From UBA7672 sp965279205 (GTDB lineage: Bacteria > Pseudomonadota > Alphaproteobacteria > Caulobacterales > Hyphomonadaceae), in the NCBI GenBank assembly GCA_965279205.1, contig OZ257144.1:248001-312000 (forward strand): a stretch of DNA of 64,000 nt, written 5' to 3'. Shown here one piece after another: positions 23,674-31,610 of the stretch (positions within the stretch are counted from its first letter, which is position 1; every line of letters begins with the position of its first letter). Under the pieces are notes generated by a model. It saw only the letters and a list, made by a program, of their open reading frames with translations, made no database searches and had not been told where the DNA came from. A program made the position numbers and the translations under genes.

Positions 23674-24210
23674 ATGCCGCTTCAGTTTCCCATCGCCCCG
23701 AACCCCCGCGCAGCGCTCGATGCCGAAGGCGGCGCGCGCACGGTTTCCGAAGCGCGCGAGCTGGCGAACGGGCCGGTGCAGCTTGTCTCCGAATGGCTGC
23801 GTCCGCAGCCAGCGGAACGCGAGGATGTGCAGGGCAAGGCGGAAGCCGGTATCTCGCGCGGCTTCGTGCAGCTCTATGAGGACGCCAAGGGCCGCCCGGT
23901 GATCGCGGTCACGTTCTGGAAGCCGGTCGGAGGCTCCAAGACAAAAACGAAGAAGGCGAAACCTGCCGGAGAAATCTCGGCCACGGGCGCCGAGGATCAC
24001 ACCGACGATCTCTACTTCACCAAGCGGGGCGCCAAGGTGAAGCGGAAGAAGAAAGCCGCCGATCCCAACCAGCTCGATCTGTTCGGTCCTGACCAGCAAG
24101 GCGCCGAAACGCCCGATCCCCACAATCCGCTCGTGGTCATTGTCGACGAGGAAGGCGATGGCGCAACGTTCGGCCTTGGGCCGAACCCCGACGCTGAGCC
24201 GCAGGGCTGA
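23674..24210 (+). CDS. Uncharacterised protein with sliding-clamp motif QLDLF
   Basis: A 178-residue protein with no family I recognise. The N-terminal 85 residues look folded (ANGPVQLVSEWLRP, GFVQLYEDAKGRPVIAVTFW). A lysine-rich patch (TKTKKAK, KVKRKKK, residues 89-127) is followed by QLDLF at residues 133-137. QL(S/D)LF is the consensus by which many bacterial DNA polymerases and repair proteins bind the DnaN clamp. The acidic C-terminus (VVIVDEEGDG) is probably flexible. It follows mmcB by 23 bases on the same strand. I infer a DNA-bound, clamp-tethered factor in repair. Confidence 0.7.
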   Translation: MPLQFPIAPNPRAALDAEGGARTVSEARELANGPVQLVSEWLRPQPAEREDVQGKAEAGISRGFVQLYEDAKGRPVIAVTFWKPVGGSKTKTKKAKPAGEISATGAEDHTDDLYFTKRGAKVKRKKKAADPNQLDLFGPDQQGAETPDPHNPLVVIVDEEGDGATFGLGPNPDAEPQG

Positions 24211-24250
24211 AGGCTTCACGCCCTTGGCTGGACGTGCGTACAACTCAGTC

Positions 24251-24862
24251 ATGCGATCTGATGGACCAGACGCCAAAGGTGCGGGGGAGGGACGAGCTGG
24301 CGAGGTGCTCGGCGAGGCCGACCGCGCGCGCTTTGCCGACCTTCTGGTTCTGGTCGCCGAGCGGCAGGATCGTCCGGCATTCTCCGAGCTGTTTGAATAT
24401 TATGCGCCGCGGGTGAAATCTTACCTGATGCGCCTTGGCGCCGACAACGCGCAGGCCGAGGAGATAGCCCAGGATGTGATGGTCACAGTCTGGCGCAAGG
24501 CTGGCCTGTTCGATCGCCGCCAAGCTTCGGTTTCCACCTGGATCTTCCGCGTCGCCCGCAACCGCCGCATCGACGTATTCCGGCGTACGCGCATGCCGGA
24601 CCTTGATCCGGATGAGGAGATGCTCCTGCCAGCGGGGGTCGAGGCGCCGGACGCGCGGATCGAAGCCATGGAAACGGAAGCGCAGGTTCGCGGCGCGATG
24701 AAGGACTTGCCGGAGGAGCAACTGCAGCTGCTGCAGCTCGCCTTCTATGAGGGGCTTTCCCATCGGGAAATAGCAGAAAAACTGGATGTTCCTCTCGGAA
24801 CCGTGAAGTCACGAATCCGTCTGGCGTTCAGCAAGATGAAATCGAGGCTGGACGATGAGTGA
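24251..24862 (+). CDS. ECF RNA polymerase sigma factor
   Basis: A 203-residue sigma factor. Region 2 is visible as FSELFEYYAPRVKSYLMRLG with AEEIAQDVMVTVWRKAGLFD and WIFRVARNRRIDVFRR; region 4 as ALPEEQ-like KDLPEEQLQLLQLAFYEGLSHREIAEKLDVPLGTVKSRIRLAFSKMKSRL. It belongs to the RpoE/ECF11-like type that pairs with ChrR anti-sigma factors. ATG 24251 was chosen; the upstream codons overlap the preceding gene. Its end overlaps a 25-codon ORF, which in turn overlaps the anti-sigma-like gene. Confidence 0.92.
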   Translation: MRSDGPDAKGAGEGRAGEVLGEADRARFADLLVLVAERQDRPAFSELFEYYAPRVKSYLMRLGADNAQAEEIAQDVMVTVWRKAGLFDRRQASVSTWIFRVARNRRIDVFRRTRMPDLDPDEEMLLPAGVEAPDARIEAMETEAQVRGAMKDLPEEQLQLLQLAFYEGLSHREIAEKLDVPLGTVKSRIRLAFSKMKSRLDDE

Positions 24863-24932
24863 TCGGATGGCTTCGAGCGTGCGTATCAGGAGGCGGGCCA
24901 ATGAAATGCCCGCCCGTAGCGTGTCGAGATGA
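24855..24932 (+). CDS. 25-codon ORF bridging sigma and anti-sigma genes
   Basis: ATG 24855 overlaps the sigma stop and its TGA (24930-24932) overlaps the ATG of the ChrR-like gene in an ATGA. The peptide (MSDRMASSVRIRRRANEMP then ARSVSR) is Arg-rich with no known family. It could be a translational relay or leader that couples the anti-sigma to the sigma, or chance. A GGCGGGC/GCCCGCC hairpin lies inside it. Confidence 0.45.
   Translation: MSDRMASSVRIRRRANEMPARSVSR
24892..24914. other. Hairpin in the sigma/anti-sigma junction
   Basis: GGCGGGC (24892-24898) and GCCCGCC (24908-24914) form a perfect 7-base stem with a 9-base loop, ending 14 bases before the anti-sigma ATG. It could mask or expose the start of that gene. 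Confidence 0.5.
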
Positions 24933-25579
24933 TGAAGGTCAGATCAGGCCAGATCATGGATGAAGCCACCCGCGCCGCCCTGGCGTCGGGACGGGCGGAG
25001 CCTGCGCTGGGCCTGTTCGTCGATAGCCTTATGGCGATCAGGGGCATTTCCGTCGCTGAGGGCGATGCGATCGCAGGCGCTGCGCTTGAAGCGGAAGTCA
25101 TCGCCGAGATGGCGCCGAACGCGCTCGACATGGTGTTCGCTGCGATCGAGCGCGGCGGCGCCGACAAGCCCGTTGCGGCGCCGCTGAAATATTCCGATCT
25201 GGCGGGAATGCCGTCCTTCCTGCAGGACGCGATCCTGAACGCTGAAAGCCACAGGGCATGGACCCAGGCAGGTCCCGGTATCCGGACGCTGGCGCTGGGC
25301 CTCGAAGGCAAGGCGAGAGCCGAGATCATCCGCGTCGAAGCTGGCGGCGCCGTGCCGTGGCACACGCACAAGGGACAGGAACTGACGCTCTGCCTTGTCG
25401 GCGAGTTTTCCGATGGCCGTGGTGTCTACGGCCCCGGCGAGTTCTCGGTCGCCGATCCCAGCATCCGGCACCGCCCCAAGGCCCATGACAAGGGGCCGGT
25501 ATACGCATTGGCTGTCACCGACGCCGGCCTGAAGTTCGGAGGCCTGCTTGGCGCGCTGCAAAAAATGTTCGGCGGCTAG
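24929..25579 (+). CDS. ChrR-like cupin anti-sigma factor lacking the N-terminal zinc motif
   Basis: A 216-residue protein. The C-terminal cupin keeps the ChrR metal ligands: His 145 and His 147 (PWHTHKGQE), Glu 151 and His 181 (IRHRPKA). In canonical ChrR an N-terminal ZAS domain binds the sigma factor through a His-x3-Cys-x2-Cys zinc site. Here that stretch reads FVDSLMAIRG and the N-terminal half has no Cys at all. ChrR normally releases its sigma under singlet oxygen or organic peroxide stress. This version may bind sigma without zinc, or may sense without binding. Start is ATG 24929 (ATG 24956 possible). Confidence 0.8.
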   Translation: MMKVRSGQIMDEATRAALASGRAEPALGLFVDSLMAIRGISVAEGDAIAGAALEAEVIAEMAPNALDMVFAAIERGGADKPVAAPLKYSDLAGMPSFLQDAILNAESHRAWTQAGPGIRTLALGLEGKARAEIIRVEAGGAVPWHTHKGQELTLCLVGEFSDGRGVYGPGEFSVADPSIRHRPKAHDKGPVYALAVTDAGLKFGGLLGALQKMFGG

Positions 25580-28287
25580 CCGGCGGCCGCGTCTGGCGCC
25601 TTCGGCTCACGGCCGAAGATCAGCCGCTGGTAGAGCAGGGCGATCCCGATCAGCGCTATGCCGAGGCCGAAGAAGGATGCGGCCCTGAGCACGCCTTCGA
25701 GCGATGCCATGTCGAAAACGAATACCTTGACGACCGACAGCGCCAGAACCGCCATCGCCGCATGGCGGATCGAGACCTGCTTGCGCGCGATGCCGACGAA
25801 TAGCGTTGCGACCGAGAACAGGATCCACGCGACCGAGTAGGCATAGCTTTCAGCCTGCTCTACCGGAGCATCCTGCAGCGCCAGGTCGGCATGGAAATAG
25901 TTCCGCACTTCCAGTGAGACATAGAGGAAGACGAGCGCTAGCGCGGTGAAGCCTGCAATGTGTCCAGCGGTCACGCGTCTCTGCTGACGGCGCAGCCAGC
26001 CATAGGCGGTCAGCAGCGCGGCGGGCGCGAGATAGCTCGGCGCCATCAGGTTGAGCAGGATCGGCCCATCCTGCGCGCCCGGGATGGCATTGGGTGCGAG
26101 CAGCGGATTGAAGGCGAAGCCCAGTCCGAAAATCGCGATGACGATCGCCACGGTGGCGACGAGTTGGGTTGCCGCATCGAGCCACAGACGCGGCGACTTG
26201 CCTTGGCGCGCAGCGAGCCCGAGCGCGAGGCCGGTCCAGGAGAGGCAGTAGGCGCCAGTCTCGACCAGACCCTCGTAGTCTGCAGCGAGATTACCGCCGG
26301 TGACGAGGTGGCGCACCTCGACCGACAGGAAGACGGCCGTCAGCACGATGGCGCCGACATCGAAGGCCTGCACGATCGTATGCTGGGCATCCTTCAGGCT
26401 CGACTGGAAGATGCGCGCCGCCGCCCAGAAGGACAGGATCGGAACAACGTAGAGCGGCAGGAGCTCGTTGATGATCGGGACGGGCGAGATCGTGTAGGAC
26501 AGAAGCTCGCCGGGAATGACCAGCCTTGCCGTGGCGACCAGGCCGGCGATCGAGGCTGCGAGTTTCAGCGCCGGCAGGTTGAAGCGCCGGTCGATCAGCG
26601 CGATAGCGGGCAGGTGGAGCGCGAACAGCGCCGTCATCCACATCTGCTGCAGCGAGGAGGCAACCGCGAACATCGAGGCGGCAAAGGCGCCAAGCGCATA
26701 GGCGGAAGACGCAGCCTTGTGCGCATCGAGTCCGCCCGGTCCACGCGACAGGCCTTCGAGCGCAAGAAGGTTGAGGAGGGCGATCAGGCCGCCAGCCATG
26801 CCCCACTGGAAGCCCTGCTCGAAATTGCCGAGACGCACGAAGGCGAGCGCCAGCAGGATAATCGGCGTGAAGGCCGAGATCGCCGCCATCAGGCCCTTGC
26901 TGGGCATCGCGCGCATCGCGAGCCAGCCACCGACGCCGGTGATCGCCGCGCCTGTCCACGCCAGCATCTGGAAGCGCCAGGCAGAGGCGGGATCGTCGGG
27001 CTGCATTGCGGCGGTGGCGATAACGAGGGCAGCGGCGCCAAGGAAGGGCGTCAGGACAAAGCCAATTCGCTGCCAGCCCGCAGCCATCGCGCCAGCTGCA
27101 TAGACGACGACACCAACGAGGATGGGGTCGAGATGGCCGCCGCGATCGCCTTGCGACAGCGGCAGCAACAGGCCTGCCGCAGCCAGCAACCAGAATCCGT
27201 TGGCTGCGAAGACGGTCTGATTGGGTGGTGTAGCGGGCGTGTTGGCATCGTCCCAGGCCAGCCAGCACGAGGCGGCGACCAGTGCCAGCAGATAGATCGT
27301 CAGCGCCAGCGGGCCGGTGTCGTAGTTGCTCCAGGTCCAACCGATCAGTGTCCACATTGCCGCGCCGCTCAGGGCAACCCAGACCAGCCGACGCCAGTCG
27401 AAGGCGCGCACGAGCACGAGGGCGCCGAGCGTGACGACCAGCACATAGCCCAGCACAAGAAGTGGCTCAGGCGTTCCACCGCCGACCAGCAGCGGAGCGA
27501 AATAGGCGCCGGCAAGGCCAAGCGCGGCGAGGAACACGCCATGCACCATCGCCAGAACCACTGCTGCGACTGAAGCAACGACGAAGCCTGTGAGCGCGAC
27601 CATGGGCGGCACGAGGCTGTACAAGGGTCCGGCAGCGTAGGCGGATGCGTAGAGCGTCACGGCGCCCGCGGTTGCGACCGCGAGCGGGGCGTGTGGAATC
27701 TGACCGCGGGCGTCCGGATCGGCGCGGCGGCGGATCCATTCACTCCAGCCGATCATGGCAGCGCCCGCCGCGACGGCTGTGATGGTTCGGGCTTCCGGAC
27801 CGAAATAACCCTGCTCCCAGGCGAAGCGCACCAGGAAGATGCCGCCCAGCGCCAACGCAAGCGCGCCGACCCAGATTAGCCAGTTGGCGACAACGAGGCG
27901 CTCGAAGGTCGAGCTGGCGCGGCCCCAGTCCACGGGTGGCCGTGGTGGCGGCGGTGGTGGCGGCGAGGGGACGGGCGGGTGTGGTGGTGGGACCGCTGCG
28001 GCGCTGGGCTCAGCAGCGGCGGGCTCCGCGCGAGGAGGCGCTGGCGGAGCCACAATCACGTCGGGCCTGGGAGGTGCGGCTGCTGGCTGCGGTTGAGGGC
28101 GAACTTCTTCTCGCACCATGTGTGGCGCCGGATCGGACGTGTCGCGCCGCAGCCGCGCCAGCTCTGCCCTGAGCTGTGCGATCTCATTGCTCTGGGCGCC
28201 CGTGCGCATGAATGCGGCCAGCGCGAGGATCGGTGTTGCGATGGCGATCGCCGCGACGATCAGAGCGAGCAGTGTAAAATCGTACAT
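25576..28287 (-). CDS. DUF2339 family multi-span membrane protein
   Basis: A 903-residue protein of which about 700 residues are transmembrane, in more than 20 hydrophobic segments. The N-terminus has one helix (MYDFTLLALIVAAIAIATP), a short coiled stretch (SNEIAQLRAELARLRR), then a proline-rich cytoplasmic or periplasmic linker (residues 55-130). The next block, NWLIWVGALALALGGIFLVRFAWEQGYF, is the DUF2339 hallmark. The family is predicted to be an envelope protein of unknown role, often near lipid or cell-wall genes. ATG 28287 is used. It converges on the anti-sigma gene in a CTAG overlap. Confidence 0.9.
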   Translation of the reverse strand: MYDFTLLALIVAAIAIATPILALAAFMRTGAQSNEIAQLRAELARLRRDTSDPAPHMVREEVRPQPQPAAAPPRPDVIVAPPAPPRAEPAAAEPSAAAVPPPHPPVPSPPPPPPPRPPVDWGRASSTFERLVVANWLIWVGALALALGGIFLVRFAWEQGYFGPEARTITAVAAGAAMIGWSEWIRRRADPDARGQIPHAPLAVATAGAVTLYASAYAAGPLYSLVPPMVALTGFVVASVAAVVLAMVHGVFLAALGLAGAYFAPLLVGGGTPEPLLVLGYVLVVTLGALVLVRAFDWRRLVWVALSGAAMWTLIGWTWSNYDTGPLALTIYLLALVAASCWLAWDDANTPATPPNQTVFAANGFWLLAAAGLLLPLSQGDRGGHLDPILVGVVVYAAGAMAAGWQRIGFVLTPFLGAAALVIATAAMQPDDPASAWRFQMLAWTGAAITGVGGWLAMRAMPSKGLMAAISAFTPIILLALAFVRLGNFEQGFQWGMAGGLIALLNLLALEGLSRGPGGLDAHKAASSAYALGAFAASMFAVASSLQQMWMTALFALHLPAIALIDRRFNLPALKLAASIAGLVATARLVIPGELLSYTISPVPIINELLPLYVVPILSFWAAARIFQSSLKDAQHTIVQAFDVGAIVLTAVFLSVEVRHLVTGGNLAADYEGLVETGAYCLSWTGLALGLAARQGKSPRLWLDAATQLVATVAIVIAIFGLGFAFNPLLAPNAIPGAQDGPILLNLMAPSYLAPAALLTAYGWLRRQQRRVTAGHIAGFTALALVFLYVSLEVRNYFHADLALQDAPVEQAESYAYSVAWILFSVATLFVGIARKQVSIRHAAMAVLALSVVKVFVFDMASLEGVLRAASFFGLGIALIGIALLYQRLIFGREPKAPDAAAG

Positions 28288-28394
28288 GGCTCCCCCAAAC
28301 CCGGTCCCCGCGCAGATGGGTGACCTGGGTCTCAACCAGCGCCAGTGTCGGGCGCCTTGTCTAGCGCCGGGTTAAGCAGACGTGTTGAAAACGT

Positions 28395-28964
28395 TTACAG
28401 GACAACGGTCTGCGTCATGCCGGACGTTCCAATGAGCGGGTAGACCGCCACCTCGACATAGCGGCTACCGGCCCGCGTCGACCATGACGAATACATGCAG
28501 AAATGGTCGACCCAGAACTTGTCGGTCCGGAAGACGCTGGCGTCCTCGAGAAACTGCGCGACGTCCATATCGCTCGTCCCGTGGCAATAGGCGAGCGTGA
28601 TGTGCGGTGTGAATTTCCTGGTTTCGGGGGCGAGGCCCGCACGCCTGCAGGCGCGCTCGCATGCCGATGCCAGCCTTGCGAGATCCGGCGGCGCATCGAC
28701 GCCAGCCCACAACGCACTTGGTTCGCGGCCGCCAAAGCTGCCGGCGCCTGACAGCGCCATCTCGAATGGTGCGGCGGCGATCTCGCCGAGTTCGTGATCC
28801 ACATCTCGCGCAAGCGCTTCGTCGATCTCGCCAATGAAGCGCAAGGTCAGATGGAAATGCTCTTGCAATCGCCAGGACGCGCCGGGGACTTCCGTCTCCA
28901 GCTGCAGCAGCCGGCCGGCGATCTCTTCTGGGACCGGGATGGCGATGAAGAGACGAAGGCTCAT
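28395..28964 (-). CDS. thpR: RNA 2',3'-cyclic phosphodiesterase (ThpR)
   Basis: A 189-residue 2H phosphoesterase. The two signature motifs H-x-T/S-x are HLTLRFIGE (His near residue 38) and HITLAYC (near 121). MSLRLFIAIPVPEEIAGRLL is a typical start. Members open 2',3'-cyclic phosphates on RNA and appear in tRNA-processing or repair contexts. It stands between the DUF2339 gene and the divergent Bax-inhibitor-1 gene. Confidence 0.9.
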   Translation of the reverse strand: MSLRLFIAIPVPEEIAGRLLQLETEVPGASWRLQEHFHLTLRFIGEIDEALARDVDHELGEIAAAPFEMALSGAGSFGGREPSALWAGVDAPPDLARLASACERACRRAGLAPETRKFTPHITLAYCHGTSDMDVAQFLEDASVFRTDKFWVDHFCMYSSWSTRAGSRYVEVAVYPLIGTSGMTQTVVL

Positions 28965-29210
28965 GGTTTCCGATTAGCTGAGAACCGGAATGGCGAAAAC
29001 GAGCCCGCCGCTGCGTAATTTTGCTTACGGTCGGCGGAGATCGGCGTTTGGCTGGAATCAAGGGTTAGCGGCTGATTCATCGAGATCACAGAACCGCCAA
29101 CGCCGCCCGGAAACCCCAGTTTTCCTTGCATTTGCATCTCGCCATGCCCATTATTCAACGCAATTGGCTGCGCTTACACGCAGCGTCGACAAAGGGTTGA
29201 GACAAACACC

Positions 29211-29999
29211 ATGGCTGACTTCCAGTATGCCCAGTCGCGCGGTGGCGCCCAGACGGGCGATATGGCCACGGACGCGGGCCTGCGCAAATTCATGCTCGGC
29301 GTCTACAACAAGCTTGGTCTCGGCATCCTGCTGGCGGGCGCGCTTGCCTATGTGGCCGGCACCGTTCCGCCGGTAACCGAGCTGGTCTTCAACACGCCGC
29401 TCTATTTCGTCGTTCAATGGGGCCCGATCGTTCTGATGCTCGGCTCGATGTTCTTCATGAAGAACCCGTCGCCGCTGGCGACAGGCATCATGTACTGGGC
29501 CATCGTTACCATGCTCGGCCTCGGCCTCGGCATCTGGGTTGCCGGCGCGCAAGCGGCGTCCATGGGCGTTCCGGTGGACTTTGCCAGCCGCGGCGGCATC
29601 CAGTTCGACAATCTCTCCTACGTCACGATCGGCAAGGCTTTCCTGATCACAGCTTCGGCCTTCGGCGCACTATCGCTGTTCGGCTATACCACGAAGCGCG
29701 ACCTGTCGGGCATCGGCTCCTTTGCTCTCATGGCGCTGTGGGGCGTGGTCGCGATGTCGCTGCTGAACTTCATCCTGCCGCCTTCGTCCATGTTTGAATG
29801 GATCATCCTGGGCGCCGTGTTCGCGCTATCGGCGGTGCTGATCGCGGTAGAAACGCAGCAGCTGAAAAACGGCTACTACGCCTTCGGCGGCGACGCCCGC
29901 TCGCTCGCGGTGCTCACCAACTGGGGCGCGCTGAACTTCTTCATCTCGTTCATCAACATGTTTCGCATCGTGCTGATGTTCCTCTCCTCGCGCGACTAG
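29211..29999 (+). CDS. Bax inhibitor-1 (YccA/BI-1) family membrane protein
   Basis: A 262-residue protein with seven hydrophobic segments. It opens with LRKFMLGVYNKLGLGILLAGALAYVAGT and ends with LAVLTNWGALNFFISFINMFRIVLMFLSSRD, the typical BI-1 C-terminus. GLGLGIWVAG, FGALSLFGYTTKRDLSGIGSF and FILPPSSMFEWIILGAVFALS fit. Relatives are proton- or calcium-leak channels, or inhibitors of the FtsH protease (YccA). A strong terminator follows. Confidence 0.92.
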   Translation: MADFQYAQSRGGAQTGDMATDAGLRKFMLGVYNKLGLGILLAGALAYVAGTVPPVTELVFNTPLYFVVQWGPIVLMLGSMFFMKNPSPLATGIMYWAIVTMLGLGLGIWVAGAQAASMGVPVDFASRGGIQFDNLSYVTIGKAFLITASAFGALSLFGYTTKRDLSGIGSFALMALWGVVAMSLLNFILPPSSMFEWIILGAVFALSAVLIAVETQQLKNGYYAFGGDARSLAVLTNWGALNFFISFINMFRIVLMFLSSRD

Positions 30000-30024
30000 G
30001 ACGCGAGCAGGCCAGAAAACAGAG

Positions 30025-30053
30025 AGCCCCGGCCCAAAAGGCCGGGGCTTTTC
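30025..30053 (+). terminator. Rho-independent terminator after the BI-1 gene
   Basis: AGCCCCGGCC (30025-30034) and GGCCGGGGCT (30040-30049) form a perfect 10-base stem with a CAAAA loop, followed by a T-tract. The convergent DUF2794 gene ends 63 bases further on. Confidence 0.93.
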
Positions 30054-30115
30054 ATTTCGGTCGACACACAGCTGTGAATGGATGCCTGTGGAGGAGCAGG
30101 GGATAACTCGGCGTG

Positions 30116-30469
30116 TCAGTCGACGACTTCGAACCGCTTCTTGTCGAGCACGCGCAACACCTGCGCGAGGTCGTGACCGCGCTTCAGGATCAGGCCGGTC
30201 GAATTGGAAACCGAGAATGCGCCCTGACGGCGCGCCAGCTCCGGCCGCTTCTCCACGGTCCAGGAAGGCTCTTCCGAAGCCCGCTTGTGCATGCAGAAGA
30301 CAGCGTAATCGCCAAAGGCGCCGATGGCGTAGTCGCGGCACTCGCCCTCAGCAACGAGGCGGCCATAGACTTTGAGGATCAGATCAAGCTCCCGGCGGTC
30401 GAACCAGATTCGCTGCTTGTCGGCGCCACCGGATTGTGAAGGATATCCGGCCAGGCTCTGATCCGTCAT
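30116..30469 (-). CDS. DUF2794 family protein
   Basis: A 117-residue soluble protein conserved in alphaproteobacteria. The core FDRRELDLILKVYGRLVAEGECRDYAIGAFGDYAVF and the ending TGLILKRGHDLAQVLRVLDKKRFEVVD match the family. No function is established. ATG 30469 is preceded by a GGAG that lies inside a perfect 12-base palindrome; longer frames from 30535 add an unlikely N-terminus. Confidence 0.9.
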   Translation of the reverse strand: MTDQSLAGYPSQSGGADKQRIWFDRRELDLILKVYGRLVAEGECRDYAIGAFGDYAVFCMHKRASEEPSWTVEKRPELARRQGAFSVSNSTGLILKRGHDLAQVLRVLDKKRFEVVD

Positions 30470-30475
30470 GTGCGC

Positions 30476-30487
30476 TCCCACGTGGGA
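30476..30487. promoter_or_regulatory. 12-base palindrome over the DUF2794 ribosome site
   Basis: TCCCACGTGGGA is perfectly symmetric and contains CACGTG. Read on the minus strand it covers the GGAG ribosome site 6 bases before the ATG. A protein or RNA structure at this site could tune translation or transcription. Confidence 0.4.
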
Positions 30488-30872
30488 CTTAACCGCAGAT
30501 ATGATGAAGCTGGGATCATTACAGAGATTTCGCAATACAGCCTCATTTAGGGCTAGCCAAAGCCTTCAACCCCCGCCAGATTAACGAAGTCGGGCGGATG
30601 GTTAAGACGCCGACCTTGGACCCAACAGCCCCCCAGCCCCCCAGGGTTGCGACTGACGGTTCGCCCGACACCTAATCTCCCCAAAATTCAGATACTTGGC
30701 GCGAGTCGCAACGCTTTCGTGTTTGCGGCCGTTGTGTCGTTGAAAGCGCTGGAAGGTAACGAATCACGCGCTCGTATTGGGCGAATTTTCACCACCGGTC
30801 TGCTTCCTTCCCTGGCGCCTCCGGCCTAGCAATGGAGGGCTTAGCAGGGCGACCCAGCCCCTCAGCCGATGG
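30488..30872. other. Intergenic region without recognisable gene
   Basis: About 385 bases between divergent DUF2794 and the ABC operon. It has a short C-rich direct repeat (CAGCCCCC twice near 30627-30643) and no convincing ORF. Promoters for both directions are expected here but I cannot point to clear elements. Confidence 0.5.
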
Positions 30873-31610
30873 ATGTCCATGGAAGCGCTGAAGGTCGACC
30901 AACTGGCCAAATCATTCGGGTCGAGGAGCGCCGTGCGCGGCGTGACCCTGACGGTGGCCAGGGGAGAGACAGTTGCCTTTCTAGGCCCCAATGGAGCGGG
31001 CAAGTCGACCACGCTGCGTATGATCGCTGGGTTTCTCGAGCCGGACGCGGGCGATGCATTCATCAACGGCGTCTCGATCCTGTCCGACCGCACGCGGGCG
31101 CAGCTTTCGCTGGGCTATCTTGCGGAAGGCGCGCCGCTCTATCTCGACCTGTCGGTGCGCGACTTCCTCGGCTTCCTGGCTCACACGCATGGCCTCGACC
31201 GCAAGTCGGCGAAGGCGGCAATTGCGCGTGTCGCGGAAGATGCGGCGATCACTGATGTGATCTCGCGGCCGATCGAGACGCTGTCCAAGGGCTATCGCAG
31301 GCGCGTGGCGCTGGCGGGCGCCATCGTGCACGACCCTCCGGTGCTGATACTCGACGAGCCGACGGATGGCCTCGATCCCAACCAGAAGCAGGCGATGCGG
31401 TCGCTGATCGCCCGCATGGGCAAGGAGAAAGCGATCCTGATCTCGACGCACCAGCTCGACGAGGTCGAAGCGATGTGCTCACGCGCCGTGGTGATCGACC
31501 GAGGCGAGATCGTTGCGGATGCAGCGCCAGGCGAACTAGCCAGGCGTGCGCCCAGCGGCCGGCTGGAGGATGCCTTCCACGCGCTGACGAAGTCGGAGAA
31601 GGCGGCGTGA
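30873..31610 (+). CDS. ABC transporter ATP-binding protein (Gld-like operon)
   Basis: A 245-residue ABC ATPase. Walker A GPNGAGKSTT (about residues 38-47), signature LSKGYRRR, Walker B VLILDEPTDGLD and H-loop ISTHQ are all present. It is first of four overlapping genes (ATPase, permease, GldG-like protein, DUF4340) that form one transporter of the type called GldA/GldF/GldG in gliding Bacteroidetes but widespread elsewhere. Start ATG 30873 is chosen; ATG 30879 is the alternative. The next gene begins on an overlapping GTGA. The exported substrate is unknown. Confidence 0.9.
   Translation: MSMEALKVDQLAKSFGSRSAVRGVTLTVARGETVAFLGPNGAGKSTTLRMIAGFLEPDAGDAFINGVSILSDRTRAQLSLGYLAEGAPLYLDLSVRDFLGFLAHTHGLDRKSAKAAIARVAEDAAITDVISRPIETLSKGYRRRVALAGAIVHDPPVLILDEPTDGLDPNQKQAMRSLIARMGKEKAILISTHQLDEVEAMCSRAVVIDRGEIVADAAPGELARRAPSGRLEDAFHALTKSEKAA

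Noticed and set aside
25960..27573. A 537-codon open frame on the plus strand
   Set aside because: It lies antisense to the well-supported DUF2339 gene; composition (Arg, Gln, Gly, His rich) and absence of hydrophobic cores are typical of a GC-rich shadow.
27928..28096. GC-rich repeat-like stretch
   Set aside because: It encodes the proline-rich linker of the DUF2339 protein and is explained by codon repetition.
30620..30650. C-rich tandem repeat (CAGCCCCC twice)
   Set aside because: Too short for a repeat array or CRISPR; probably low-complexity sequence.
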